The notes beneath the pieces are model-generated. The model saw only the letters and a list, made by a program, of their open reading frames with translations. It ran no database searches and had not been told where the DNA came from. Position numbers and translations under genes: made by a program. DNA of 35,646 bases from Streptomyces sp. A012304 (GTDB lineage: Bacteria > Actinomycetota > Actinomycetes > Streptomycetales > Streptomycetaceae): NCBI RefSeq assembly GCF_026008495.1, contig NZ_BQUN01000112.1:198545-234190 (forward strand). Reading direction: 5' to 3'. Below, piece after piece: positions 1-7,195 of the stretch. Each line of letters opens with the position of its first letter. The first letter of the stretch is position 1.

Positions 1-51
1 ACGGCCCGTCGGGGTTTCGGCGGACGGCCCGCCGATGTTCCGGCCCTGGGC

Positions 52-501
52 TCAGCAGCGCCCCGCGGATGTCCCGTCGATCAGTGTGTCCAGCAGTTCT
101 CCGAGCACCGCCCGCTCCACGTCCGTCAGCGGGGCCAGGATCTCCCGCACGGCCGACTGACGCGCCCGGCGCAGCTCGCGCAGCGTCTCGTGGCCCTCGT
201 CGGTCAGCTCTATGCGGATCACCCGGCGGTTGGTCGGATCCGGCGCCCGCCGCACCTTGCCGCTCCCCTCCAGCCCGTCGACCAGCGTGGTCACCGCGCG
301 CGGCACGACCTCCAGGCGCTCGGCGAGATCCGCCATCCGGGGCGGTGCCCCGAAGTGGGCGAGCGTGCGCAGCAGGCGGGCCTGGGCCGGGGTGACGCCC
401 AGGTCGGACAGCTCCAGATGGCGCTTCTGGATGCGGTGGACCCGGCGGGTGAAGCGCATCAGCTGCTCGGCGAGCACGCCGTCGGGATCGGGGGTGGTCA
501 T
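52..501 (-). CDS. MarR family transcriptional regulator
   Basis: This 149-residue protein has the length and layout of a MarR dimeric repressor. The winged helix-turn-helix lies at about residues 55-105: the helix RMADLAERLEVVPRAVTTLVDGL is followed by the basic wing PTNRRVIRIELTDEG. Amphipathic helices on both sides would form the dimer interface. It is divergent from the ABC exporter at 614, with 112 bp between the start codons, which is the classic arrangement of a MarR regulator controlling an adjacent efflux gene. An inverted repeat between them (526-550) is the likely operator. The ATG at 501 is the natural start, just after the shared promoter region. The family call is seen in the sequence; control of the exporter is inferred from position, and the ligand is unknown. 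Confidence 0.93.
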   Translation of the reverse strand: MTTPDPDGVLAEQLMRFTRRVHRIQKRHLELSDLGVTPAQARLLRTLAHFGAPPRMADLAERLEVVPRAVTTLVDGLEGSGKVRRAPDPTNRRVIRIELTDEGHETLRELRRARQSAVREILAPLTDVERAVLGELLDTLIDGTSAGRC

Positions 502-525
502 GCGGGAACAATATCAGGATCATGT

Positions 526-550
526 TCATTGTGAGTATAGGTAACAATGA
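526..550. promoter_or_regulatory. Inverted repeat, probable MarR operator
   Basis: TCATTGT (526-532) and ACAATGA (544-550) form a perfect 7-bp inverted repeat with an 11-bp spacer in the AT-richer gap between marR and the ABC exporter. On the minus strand TTGTTA (547-542), 17 bp and CATGAT (524-519) make a plausible promoter for the regulator that overlaps the repeat, so binding would autoregulate. A second weaker repeat, GAACA-N12-TGTTC (506-527), lies closer to the marR start codon. Binding is inferred. Confidence 0.5.
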
Positions 551-613
551 GCTACGCTCCACAGAGCCCTACGCTTCACCCCACATCCCGTACCCGACCT
601 CACGCAGGAGCCC

Positions 614-2416
614 ATGCACCCCGACACACCAGAACCCTGGACCCCGCCCGCCGACGCCGCGGAACAGCCCCGGCAGGTGCGCCGCATCCTCAAGCTCTTC
701 CGCCCCTACCGAGGGCGCCTGGCGGTGGTCGGCCTGCTGGTCGCCGCCTCCTCGCTGGTCTCGGTCGCCACGCCGTTCCTGCTCAAGGAGACGCTGGACG
801 TCGCCATTCCGCAGGGCCGCACCGGCCTGCTGAGCCTGCTCGCCCTCGGCATGATCCTCAGTGCCGTGCTCGCCGGCGTCTTCGGCGTCCTCCAGACCCT
901 GATCTCCACCACGGTCGGCCAGCGCGTCATGCACGACCTGCGCACCGCCGTCTACGGCCGTCTCCAGCGCATGTCGCTCGCGTTCTTCACGCGCACGCGT
1001 ACCGGCGAGGTGCAGTCCCGCATCGCCAACGACATCGGCGGCATGCAGGCGACCGTCACGTCCACCGCCACCTCCCTGGTCTCCAACTTCACCAGCGTCG
1101 TCGCCACGATCGTCGCGATGGTCGCGCTCGACTGGCGCCTGACCGTCGTCTCGCTGCTCCTGCTGCCGGTCTTCGTGTGGATCAGCCGCCGCGTCGGCAA
1201 CGAACGCCGGAAGATCACCACCCAGCGTCAGAAACAGATGGCCGCGATGGCCGCCACCGTCACCGAGTCCCTGTCGGTCGGCGGCATCCTCCTCGGTCGC
1301 ACCATGGGCCGCGCCGACTCCCTCACCCGCTCCTTCGCCGACGAGTCCGAGCGCCTGGTCGACCTCGAGGTGCGGTCGAACATGGCCGGCCGCTGGCGCA
1401 TGGCCGTCATCGGGATCGTCATGTCCGCCATGCCGGCGTTCATCTACTGGAGCGCGGGCATGGCGCTCCAGCTCGGCGGCCCGGACGTCTCCCTCGGCAC
1501 GATCGTCGCCTTCGTCTCGCTCCAGCAGGGCCTGTTCCGTCCGGCCGTGAGCCTGCTGTCGACCGGCGTGCAGATCCAGACGTCGCTCGCGCTCTTCCAG
1601 CGCATCTTCGAATACCTCGACCTGCCCGTCGACATTACCGAACGCGCCGACCCCGTCCACCTCGCCGAGGTCAAGGGCGAGGTCCGCTTCGAGGACGTCT
1701 CCTTCCGCTACGACGACAAGGGCGGGCCCGTCCTCGACGGCGTCGACGTCACCGTCCCGGCGGGCGGCAGCCTCGCGATCGTCGGCCCTACCGGCGCGGG
1801 CAAGTCCACCCTGGGCTACCTGGTGCCCCGGCTGTACGACGTGACGGGCGGCCGGGTCACCCTCGACGGAGTCGACGTCCGCGATCTCGACTTCGACACC
1901 CTCGCGCGCGCGGTCGGCGTCGTCTCGCAGGAGACGTACCTCTTCCACGCCTCCGTCGCCGAGAACCTGCGCTTCGCCAAGCCGGACGCCACTGACGAGG
2001 AGCTGTACGCGGCGGCGCGGGCGGCCCAGATCCACGACTACATCGCCGCCCTGCCCGACGGCTACGACACGGTCGTCGGTGAGCGCGGCCACCGCTTCTC
2101 CGGCGGCGAGAAGCAGCGCCTGGCCATCGCCCGCACCATCCTGCGCGACCCGCCGGTGCTCATCCTCGACGAGGCGACCAGCGCCCTGGACACCCGCACC
2201 GAGCACGCCGTGCAGGAAGCGATCGACGCGCTCTCCGCCAACCGCACCACCCTCACCATCGCCCACCGGCTGTCCACCATTCGGAGTGCCGACCAGATCG
2301 TGGTGCTCGACGACGGCCGGCCGGCCGAACGGGGCACGCACGAGGAGCTGTTGGCGCGGGACGGCCGGTACGCGGCCCTGGTGCGGCGGGACACCCGACT
2401 GGAGCCGACAAGATGA
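614..2416 (+). CDS. ABC transporter, fused permease and ATP-binding protein (exporter type)
   Basis: A 600-residue half-transporter with the membrane and ATPase domains on one chain, the usual design of MsbA/LmrA-type type IV exporters that work as dimers. The N-terminal six-helix membrane domain covers about residues 30-330. The nucleotide-binding domain follows with Walker A GPTGAGKS (391-398), an FSGGEKQR signature (from F495, where LSGGQ is usual), Walker B ILDEATSALD (D519, E520) and the switch His (H551 in AHRLS). All catalytic residues are present, so it should be active. AGGAG stands 5 nt before the ATG at 614. The divergent MarR regulator suggests induction by a toxic small molecule. 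Drug or lipid export is inferred from the family; the substrate cannot be read from the sequence. Confidence 0.95.
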   Translation: MHPDTPEPWTPPADAAEQPRQVRRILKLFRPYRGRLAVVGLLVAASSLVSVATPFLLKETLDVAIPQGRTGLLSLLALGMILSAVLAGVFGVLQTLISTTVGQRVMHDLRTAVYGRLQRMSLAFFTRTRTGEVQSRIANDIGGMQATVTSTATSLVSNFTSVVATIVAMVALDWRLTVVSLLLLPVFVWISRRVGNERRKITTQRQKQMAAMAATVTESLSVGGILLGRTMGRADSLTRSFADESERLVDLEVRSNMAGRWRMAVIGIVMSAMPAFIYWSAGMALQLGGPDVSLGTIVAFVSLQQGLFRPAVSLLSTGVQIQTSLALFQRIFEYLDLPVDITERADPVHLAEVKGEVRFEDVSFRYDDKGGPVLDGVDVTVPAGGSLAIVGPTGAGKSTLGYLVPRLYDVTGGRVTLDGVDVRDLDFDTLARAVGVVSQETYLFHASVAENLRFAKPDATDEELYAAARAAQIHDYIAALPDGYDTVVGERGHRFSGGEKQRLAIARTILRDPPVLILDEATSALDTRTEHAVQEAIDALSANRTTLTIAHRLSTIRSADQIVVLDDGRPAERGTHEELLARDGRYAALVRRDTRLEPTR

Positions 2417-2440
2417 AAATATGCCCGGTTATGACGGATT

Positions 2441-2464
2441 CACGGTGATATGCGGGTTACCGTG
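2441..2464. promoter_or_regulatory. Inverted repeat upstream of the MltG-like gene
   Basis: CACGGT (2441-2446) and ACCGTG (2459-2464) are perfect 6-bp arms around 12 bp, in the 53-bp gap between the exporter stop and the next start codon. A 10-bp palindrome CTGCATGCAG (2466-2475) overlaps the start codon itself. No Shine-Dalgarno sequence is obvious here. The repeat could be an operator or an mRNA hairpin; no function is established. Confidence 0.25.
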
Positions 2465-2469
2465 CCTGC

Positions 2470-3333
2470 ATGCAGATGAACCGTCCGCCACGGAAGACGA
2501 TGCGGAACACGGCGCGACTGACGAGCCGAGGCCGTCTCGCCCTCATCGTGACCGGAGCCGCCGTGGCCGCCGCCGTCGTGGCGGTGCCGCTGCTGAGCCC
2601 GGACAGCCACACGGAGAAGAAGCCGAACTCCCTGGTGATTCCGGAGGGCTGGCGCGCCGCGCAGGTCTACGCGGCCGTCGACAAGGCCCTCGCCCTCCCC
2701 GCCGGCACCACCAGGAAGGCGCTGCCCCAGGCCGGCCTGAAGCTGCCGAGCGACGCCGAGGGCAACCCGGAGGGCTACCTCTTCCCGGCCACGTATCCCC
2801 TGGACGAGAAGGCGACGCCCCAGACGCTGCTGACGTCCATGGTCGACACGGCGAACGAGAAGTTCAACCGCGCACCGATCGCCGCCGGCGCGCAGCGCAA
2901 CGCGATGAACGTCTACCAGGCCGTCACGATCGCCAGCATCGTCCAGGCCGAGGCCGACTCCCGGGCCGACATGGGCAAGGTCGCGCGGGTCGTCTTCAAC
3001 CGCCTGGAGCGCGGCATGCCCTTGCAGATGGACTCCACCATCAACTACGCGCTGAACCGCTCCACGCTGAGGACGACCGTGCGGGACACCCGGATCGACA
3101 GCCCCTACAACTCGTACCAGCGGATGGGTCTGACCCCGACGCCGATCGGCAACCCGGGCGAGGAGGCGATGCGTGCCGCGATCGATCCGGCGCCGGGCGA
3201 CTGGCTGTACTTCGTCACCGTCAAGCCGGGCGACACCCGCTTCACGGCCGGCTTCGCGGAACACCGGCGCAACGTCGCCGAGTTCCACCGGAACCAGCGG
3301 ATCGCGCGGGCCGCCTCGCCGGCTCCCCGGTGA
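2470..3333 (+). CDS. mltG: MltG/YceG-like endolytic transglycosylase (short form)
   Basis: MltG-type lytic transglycosylases cleave nascent peptidoglycan strands at the outer face of the membrane. This 287-residue protein has a basic N-terminus, one membrane segment (about 22-42), then a YceG-like domain. The conserved signature ASIVQAEA (155-162) carries the presumed catalytic Glu161, followed by ARVVFNRLERGMPLQMDSTINYAL and the C-terminal hallmark SPYNSYQRMGLTPTPIGNPGEEAMRAAIDPAPGDWLYFV seen here in several short blocks. It is shorter than the housekeeping streptomycete MltG, with no long disordered N-terminal region, and is not beside aroE-type genes, so it is probably a paralogue. A start at 2476 is equally possible. 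It lies 53 bp after the exporter and converges on the monooxygenase gene with only 12 bp between them. Confidence 0.88.
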   Translation: MQMNRPPRKTMRNTARLTSRGRLALIVTGAAVAAAVVAVPLLSPDSHTEKKPNSLVIPEGWRAAQVYAAVDKALALPAGTTRKALPQAGLKLPSDAEGNPEGYLFPATYPLDEKATPQTLLTSMVDTANEKFNRAPIAAGAQRNAMNVYQAVTIASIVQAEADSRADMGKVARVVFNRLERGMPLQMDSTINYALNRSTLRTTVRDTRIDSPYNSYQRMGLTPTPIGNPGEEAMRAAIDPAPGDWLYFVTVKPGDTRFTAGFAEHRRNVAEFHRNQRIARAASPAPR

Positions 3334-3345
3334 CCCGACGGGACG

Positions 3346-4431
3346 TCAGGCGGCGACCGGCTCCGGGGACGCCTCGGCGAGCAGCCCTCTGATGTCCCGG
3401 ACGGCCGCGCGACCGGCCCGGTTGGCCCCGATCGTGCTCGCCGAGGGGCCGTAGCCGACGAGGTGGACGCGGGGGTCGGCGACCGCGCGCGTGCCCTCGA
3501 CGCGGATCCCGCCGCCCGGCTCGCGCAGCCGCAGCGGCGCGAGGTGGTCGATGGCCGCGCGGAAGCCCGTGGCCCACAGGATGACGTCGGCGGCCACCTG
3601 CCGGCCGTCCTGCCACTCCACGCCGTCCGGGGTGATCCGGTCGAACATCGGCAGGCGGTCCAGCACTCCGTCCATGAGGCCCTGCCGAATCGCGTCGTTC
3701 AGCGGCAGCCCGGTCACGGAGACGACGCTCTTCGGTGGCAGCCCCTGCCGAACGCGCTCCTCCACGAGCGCGACGGCCGCGCGGCCCGCCCCCTCGTCGA
3801 AGGGGCCCTCGCGGAAGACCGGCGGGCGCCGCGTCACCCAGGTGGTGGCCGCCGCGTACGGGGCGAGCTCCAGCAGATGCTGGGTGCCGGACGCGCCGCC
3901 GCCCACCACGACCACCCGCTGCCCGGCGAACGCCTCGGGCCCCGGGTACCGGGCGGTGTGCAGTTGCCGGCCGCGGAAGGTCTCCTGGTCGGGGTAGCGC
4001 GGCCAGAACGGCCGGTCCCAGGTGCCGGTGGCGTTGATCAGGGCCCGCGCCGCCCACGTCCCGTCCGAGGTCTCGACGAGCAGTCGCCCGTCGGTGCCCT
4101 CGCGTACGGCCCGCACGTCGACCGGCCTCCGTACTCGCAGGTCGAAGGCGTGTTCGTAGGCGGCGAAGTACTCGGCGACGACCTCGGACGACGGCCGGGC
4201 CGGATCCGCCCCGGTCAGCTCCATCCCGGGCAGGGCGTGCATCCCGTGCACCTTGCCGTACGTCAGCGAGGGCCACCGGAACTGCCAGGCGCCGCCCGGG
4301 CCGGGGGAGTGGTCGAGCACCACGAAGTCCCGCTCCGGCTCGAACCCGGTCCGCCGCAGGTGATAGGCGCCGGCCAGACCCGCCTGACCGGCGCCTATGA
4401 CGACCACCTCGACCTCACGTATGTCGTTCAC
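3346..4431 (-). CDS. FAD/NAD(P)-dependent oxidoreductase, flavin monooxygenase type
   Basis: A two-dinucleotide-fold flavoprotein of the FMO/Baeyer-Villiger superfamily. The FAD-binding motif is IGAGQAGLA (GAGQAG at 13-18), an ATGTW motif lies at 134-138, and a second NADPH-type fold has GGGASG at 177-182. The C-terminal part has an ATGFR motif. The family oxygenates carbon, nitrogen or sulfur atoms of small substrates with NADPH and O2. I place the start at GTG 4431 (361 residues) because the fold begins seven residues later. An upstream in-frame ATG at 4497 would add 22 residues of non-conserved sequence and run through the promoter region of the divergent gene at 4514. Substrate and pathway are unknown. 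Confidence 0.85.
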   Translation of the reverse strand: MNDIREVEVVVIGAGQAGLAGAYHLRRTGFEPERDFVVLDHSPGPGGAWQFRWPSLTYGKVHGMHALPGMELTGADPARPSSEVVAEYFAAYEHAFDLRVRRPVDVRAVREGTDGRLLVETSDGTWAARALINATGTWDRPFWPRYPDQETFRGRQLHTARYPGPEAFAGQRVVVVGGGASGTQHLLELAPYAAATTWVTRRPPVFREGPFDEGAGRAAVALVEERVRQGLPPKSVVSVTGLPLNDAIRQGLMDGVLDRLPMFDRITPDGVEWQDGRQVAADVILWATGFRAAIDHLAPLRLREPGGGIRVEGTRAVADPRVHLVGYGPSASTIGANRAGRAAVRDIRGLLAEASPEPVAA

Positions 4432-4513
4432 GCTTCTACCAACAGCGCTGGAGGTGGGGATCTTCCCGCGCGGGTCCGGGTGTGGAATCCGGGCCATGGG
4501 TCAGGATGAGGGC

Positions 4514-4942
4514 ATGTCCGATGCGTTCACCACCCGAGTTCTGCACATCGCCTCCGGCTCCCGGGAAAGGGTCGTCGACCTCACCGGGGACTGCGAGGCC
4601 TTCCTGCGGGAGGCGGCCGCCGGCCGCGACGGCCTGCTGAACGTCTTCGTCCCGCACGCCACGGCCGGTATCGCGATCATCGAGACCGGCGCGGGCAGTG
4701 ACGACGACCTCCTGGCCGCCCTGCACACCCTTCTCCCCGCCGACGACCGCTGGCAGCACCGCCACGGCAGCCCGGGCCACGGCCGCGACCACGTCCTGCC
4801 GGCGTTCGTCCCGCCCCACGCCACCCTGCCAGTCGTCGCCGGCCGGCTGGAGCTGGGGACCTGGCAGTCGGTGTGCCTGGTGGACACCAACAAGGACAAC
4901 CCCGAGCGGAAGGTGCGTGTGACGTTCCTGGCGGGTTCCTGA
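4514..4942 (+). CDS. YjbQ/UPF0047 family protein (secondary thiamine-phosphate synthase type)
   Basis: A 142-residue protein matching the UPF0047/YjbQ family over its full length: FVPHATAGIAIIETG (the conserved HATAG block), DLLAAL, a His-rich loop DRWQHRHGSPGHGRDH, and the closing LELGTWQSVCLVDTNKDNPERKVRV block with the typical GTWQ motif. Members form trimers and can complement thiamine-phosphate synthase mutants weakly, but their real function is unsettled. The ATG at 4514 is preferred because AGGATGAGG precedes it and the family begins near here. An in-frame ATG at 4496 adds only six residues. It is divergent from the monooxygenase gene, and the two start codons are 82 bp apart. Confidence 0.9.
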   Translation: MSDAFTTRVLHIASGSRERVVDLTGDCEAFLREAAAGRDGLLNVFVPHATAGIAIIETGAGSDDDLLAALHTLLPADDRWQHRHGSPGHGRDHVLPAFVPPHATLPVVAGRLELGTWQSVCLVDTNKDNPERKVRVTFLAGS

Positions 4943-5012
4943 TTTCACCGGCGAGAGGCGACCTGTCGTTCGGCTGTCGACACCCCTGAGGTAAGGTCCC
5001 CACCGTTTCGGT

Positions 5013-5035
5013 CACCGGCTGAGGGTGAGCCGGTG
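5013..5035 (+). other. Hairpin upstream of the P450 gene
   Basis: CACCGGCT (5013-5020) and AGCCGGTG (5028-5035) form a perfect 8-bp stem with a 7-nt loop. The 3' arm contains the GTG at 5033 that could open the longest reading frame of the P450. If that GTG were the start, the hairpin would sequester it, which is one reason to prefer the later start at 5093. It could be a leader RNA structure or an operator. A TAAGGT box at 4992-4997 is a possible -10 element just upstream. Confidence 0.35.
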
Positions 5036-5092
5036 CGCAGAGTGTCGGATGGGGACAAGGCGGTGGAATCCCGGGTGGGCGAAGGTGGATCC

Positions 5093-6463
5093 GTGAGCCA
5101 GGACGGCACCCGGTTGGAGGCCTTGGCCCCGCAACCGCTGCTGACCCGGGACTACGAACGACATCCGGCCGTCGTCTACGAGAAGTTGAGGCAGCAGCAC
5201 GGCCCGGTGGCGCCGGTCGACCTGCTGGGCGTGCCCGCGTGGCTGGTTCTCGGCTACCGCGAGGCGCTCGAGGTGCTCCAGGACGACGACGGCTGGCCGA
5301 AGGGGCTGGAGAACTGGCGGGCCCGCTCCGAGGGCCGAGTGCCCGCCGACTGGCCGCTCGGGCCGTCCCTGGAGGTCAACCACGTACTGATCCAGGGCGG
5401 CCCCGGATACCGGCCGTTGCGGACGGCGTGGGACGCGGCCCTCAAGCCGTTCCAGGACCCGCGCAACCCGCAGGCGAAGCGGCTGAAGGCGGCCGTCACC
5501 GCCTACGCCGACGAACTGATCACCCTGGTGGGGCAGGGCGGCGGCACCGGCGTGGCGGACCTGTCCGCCCAGTTCTCCCGGCCACTGCCGCTGATGGTGG
5601 CGAGCCATCTGCTCGGGTTCCCCGGATCGCAGGGCGACGACGCGCTGATGGACATGTGGCGGGTGCTGGACGCGGTCCCGGACGCGGATGCCGCCCTGGA
5701 CAGGCTGCTGGCGACACTGGCCGAACTGGCGGCGATGAAGCTGGAGAAGCCAGGGGACGACTTCCCCTCCTACCTCCTGGCCGCGCATCCGGACCTCTCG
5801 CTCGACGAGCTGGCCCGTGAACTGTTCATGCTGCTGGGCATGACCTCCGACCACGTCGGCATCCTCATGTCCAACACCGTGGTCGAGGTCGTCTCCGGTG
5901 AGGGCGCCGCGCGCGCCAGCCTCTCCGCCGGGATGGTCAGGGAGACCATGAACCGGGTGGTCATGCGCAAGCCGCCGCTGGTGAACTTCGTGCCGCGGTT
6001 CGCGGCGAGGGACACCCCGCTCGGCAACTACACGATCCGCGAGGGCGATCCGGTCTGGGTGTCCTCCGCCGCGGCGCACGCCGACCCGCTCTTCGCCGCC
6101 CACATGGAATCGGGCACGACGATCAGCACCCGGGCCCATCTGTCCTGGGGCGCGGGGCGCCGCCAGTGCCCGGCCCGGGAACTCGCCTCGACGGTCGCGG
6201 CGGTCGGCGTGGGGCGCCTGTTCGAGCGGTTCTCCCGGCTGGAACTCGCTCTGCCCGCCGACCAACTGCCCTGGCGTTCCTCGCCGTTCATGCGGGGCCT
6301 GCGCTCACTGCCCGTGCGCTACGAACTGGCATCGGTGCCCGAACGGCCGGCGGAGGCCGATCCGGCACCGGAAGCGGAGCAGCCGGTGGTGCCGGACCCG
6401 TCCACCCGGCAACGCTCGTCGCTGTGGCGCTACCTGACCGGCCTGATCCGCGCCGGCCGCTGA
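5093..6463 (+). CDS. Cytochrome P450, CYP157-like, lacking the ExxR motif
   Basis: A 456-residue P450-fold protein. The heme loop WGAGRRQCPA (W352 to C359) keeps the Cys ligand and the GxG and Arg positions, but has Trp in place of the usual first Phe. The K-helix, where ExxR is nearly universal, reads ETMNR (284-288), so the Glu of ExxR is replaced by Thr. The I-helix reads LLGMTSDHV and lacks the usual acid-alcohol pair. The downstream block RFAARDTPLGNYTIREGDPVWV is normal for the superfamily. Loss of ExxR is a known hallmark of the Streptomyces CYP157 family, often encoded in conservons, but no conservon partners (sensor kinase, roadblock, DUF742, GTPase) are here. The GTG at 5093 follows GAAGGTGG. 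Starts at 5033 and 5063 are possible, but that stretch has weaker third-position G/C bias. Redox activity is uncertain. Confidence 0.85.
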   Translation: MSQDGTRLEALAPQPLLTRDYERHPAVVYEKLRQQHGPVAPVDLLGVPAWLVLGYREALEVLQDDDGWPKGLENWRARSEGRVPADWPLGPSLEVNHVLIQGGPGYRPLRTAWDAALKPFQDPRNPQAKRLKAAVTAYADELITLVGQGGGTGVADLSAQFSRPLPLMVASHLLGFPGSQGDDALMDMWRVLDAVPDADAALDRLLATLAELAAMKLEKPGDDFPSYLLAAHPDLSLDELARELFMLLGMTSDHVGILMSNTVVEVVSGEGAARASLSAGMVRETMNRVVMRKPPLVNFVPRFAARDTPLGNYTIREGDPVWVSSAAAHADPLFAAHMESGTTISTRAHLSWGAGRRQCPARELASTVAAVGVGRLFERFSRLELALPADQLPWRSSPFMRGLRSLPVRYELASVPERPAEADPAPEAEQPVVPDPSTRQRSSLWRYLTGLIRAGR

Positions 6464-6494
6464 CCGGACGCGCGCGCCCTTCGGCCGGGCCGCA

Positions 6495-6534
6495 CCGCCC
6501 GCCGGCTCCCGTACGGACGGGAGTCGGCGGGCGG
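6495..6534. terminator. Bidirectional hairpin terminator
   Basis: CCGCCCGCCG and CTCCCGT pair with ACGGGAG and CGGCGGGCGG across a 4-nt loop, giving an arm of about 18 bp with one mismatch. It sits between the convergent P450 and DinB genes and can serve both. There is no U-tract, which is common for streptomycete terminators. Confidence 0.75.
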
Positions 6535-6570
6535 CTCTCGCAGGCCGTGCCCGAGTCCCCCGACCGCTGC

Positions 6571-7122
6571 TCAGCCCATGCTCTTCGCGCCGTCCAGGGA
6601 CTCGCGGATGATGTCGGCGTGACCGGCGTGCTGCGCGGTCTCGGCGACGATGTGCAACAGCACCCGGCGGGCCGACCACCGTCCGCCCGCCTCGAACCAC
6701 GGAGCCGTCGGCAGCGGGTGGTCCGCGTCCAGGCTGGGCAGCGTGGCGACCAGTTCGTCGGTACGGCGAGCCACCTCGGCGTACTCCTCCAGCACGCCCG
6801 CCAGCGTCTCACCCGGCAGCATCCGGAACTCGTCGGTCCGGCGCGCCCAGTCCTCCTCGGTCATCCGGTCGAAGTCGCCCATCGCCGACGGGCCCTCCAG
6901 GATGAAGGCCACCCAGTTCCGCTCGACCGAGGTGACGTGCTTGATCAGACCGCCGAGGCACAGCGCGCTGGCGGTGGTGCGCCGCCCGGCCTCCTCGTCG
7001 GTGAGGTCCCGGGTGGTGAACCGCAGGAAGTGCCGGGCGTTGGCCAGCTCGTCCAGCAGGTCGGCGCGCTCGCCGGTGAGGGTCTGCGCGGCGGTCCCGT
7101 CGAGGGTGGTGGACTCGGTCAT
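6571..7122 (-). CDS. DinB/YfiT-like metalloenzyme family protein
   Basis: A 183-residue four-helix protein of the DinB-like superfamily (DUF664 type). The three metal-binding histidines appear in place: H62 in GLIKHVTSVERNW, and H157 with H165/H168 in LHIVAETAQHAGHADIIRE. Actinobacterial members are often thiol (mycothiol) S-transferases that detoxify electrophiles, but this one is not characterised. Start ATG 7122 has GAAGG upstream on the minus strand; the reading frame remains open further upstream without conserved sequence. It lies 71 bp downstream of the SWIM gene on the same strand and may be read through from that operon. It also has a perfect palindrome (7179-7195) in its own upstream region, which suggests separate control. 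Confidence 0.88.
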   Translation of the reverse strand: MTESTTLDGTAAQTLTGERADLLDELANARHFLRFTTRDLTDEEAGRRTTASALCLGGLIKHVTSVERNWVAFILEGPSAMGDFDRMTEEDWARRTDEFRMLPGETLAGVLEEYAEVARRTDELVATLPSLDADHPLPTAPWFEAGGRWSARRVLLHIVAETAQHAGHADIIRESLDGAKSMG

Positions 7123-7178
7123 GGTGGCCTTCTTCCGTGGAGTCGTTCCGTCGGTGAACACCACGTTAGGGACCATAG

Positions 7179-7195
7179 AGGTCAGATCCTGACCT
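7179..7195. promoter_or_regulatory. Perfect 17-bp inverted repeat upstream of the dinB-like gene
   Basis: AGGTCAGATCCTGACCT has 7-bp perfect arms around a 3-bp centre and overlaps the stop codon of the SWIM gene (7194-7196). It is 57 bp upstream of the DinB-family start codon. The size and symmetry fit an operator for a small dimeric repressor; as RNA it could also be a short hairpin at the end of the SWIM transcript. TATGGT (minus strand, just downstream) is a possible -10 element. The cognate regulator is unknown. Confidence 0.45.

Noticed and set aside
506..527. GAACA-N12-TGTTC as a LexA (SOS) box
   Set aside because: The actinobacterial LexA box is GAAC-N4-GTTC; the spacing here is wrong.
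5033..5092. Start of the P450 at GTG 5033
   Set aside because: The extra 20 residues are not P450-like, the third-position G/C bias is weaker, and the codon lies in a hairpin arm. It is not excluded.
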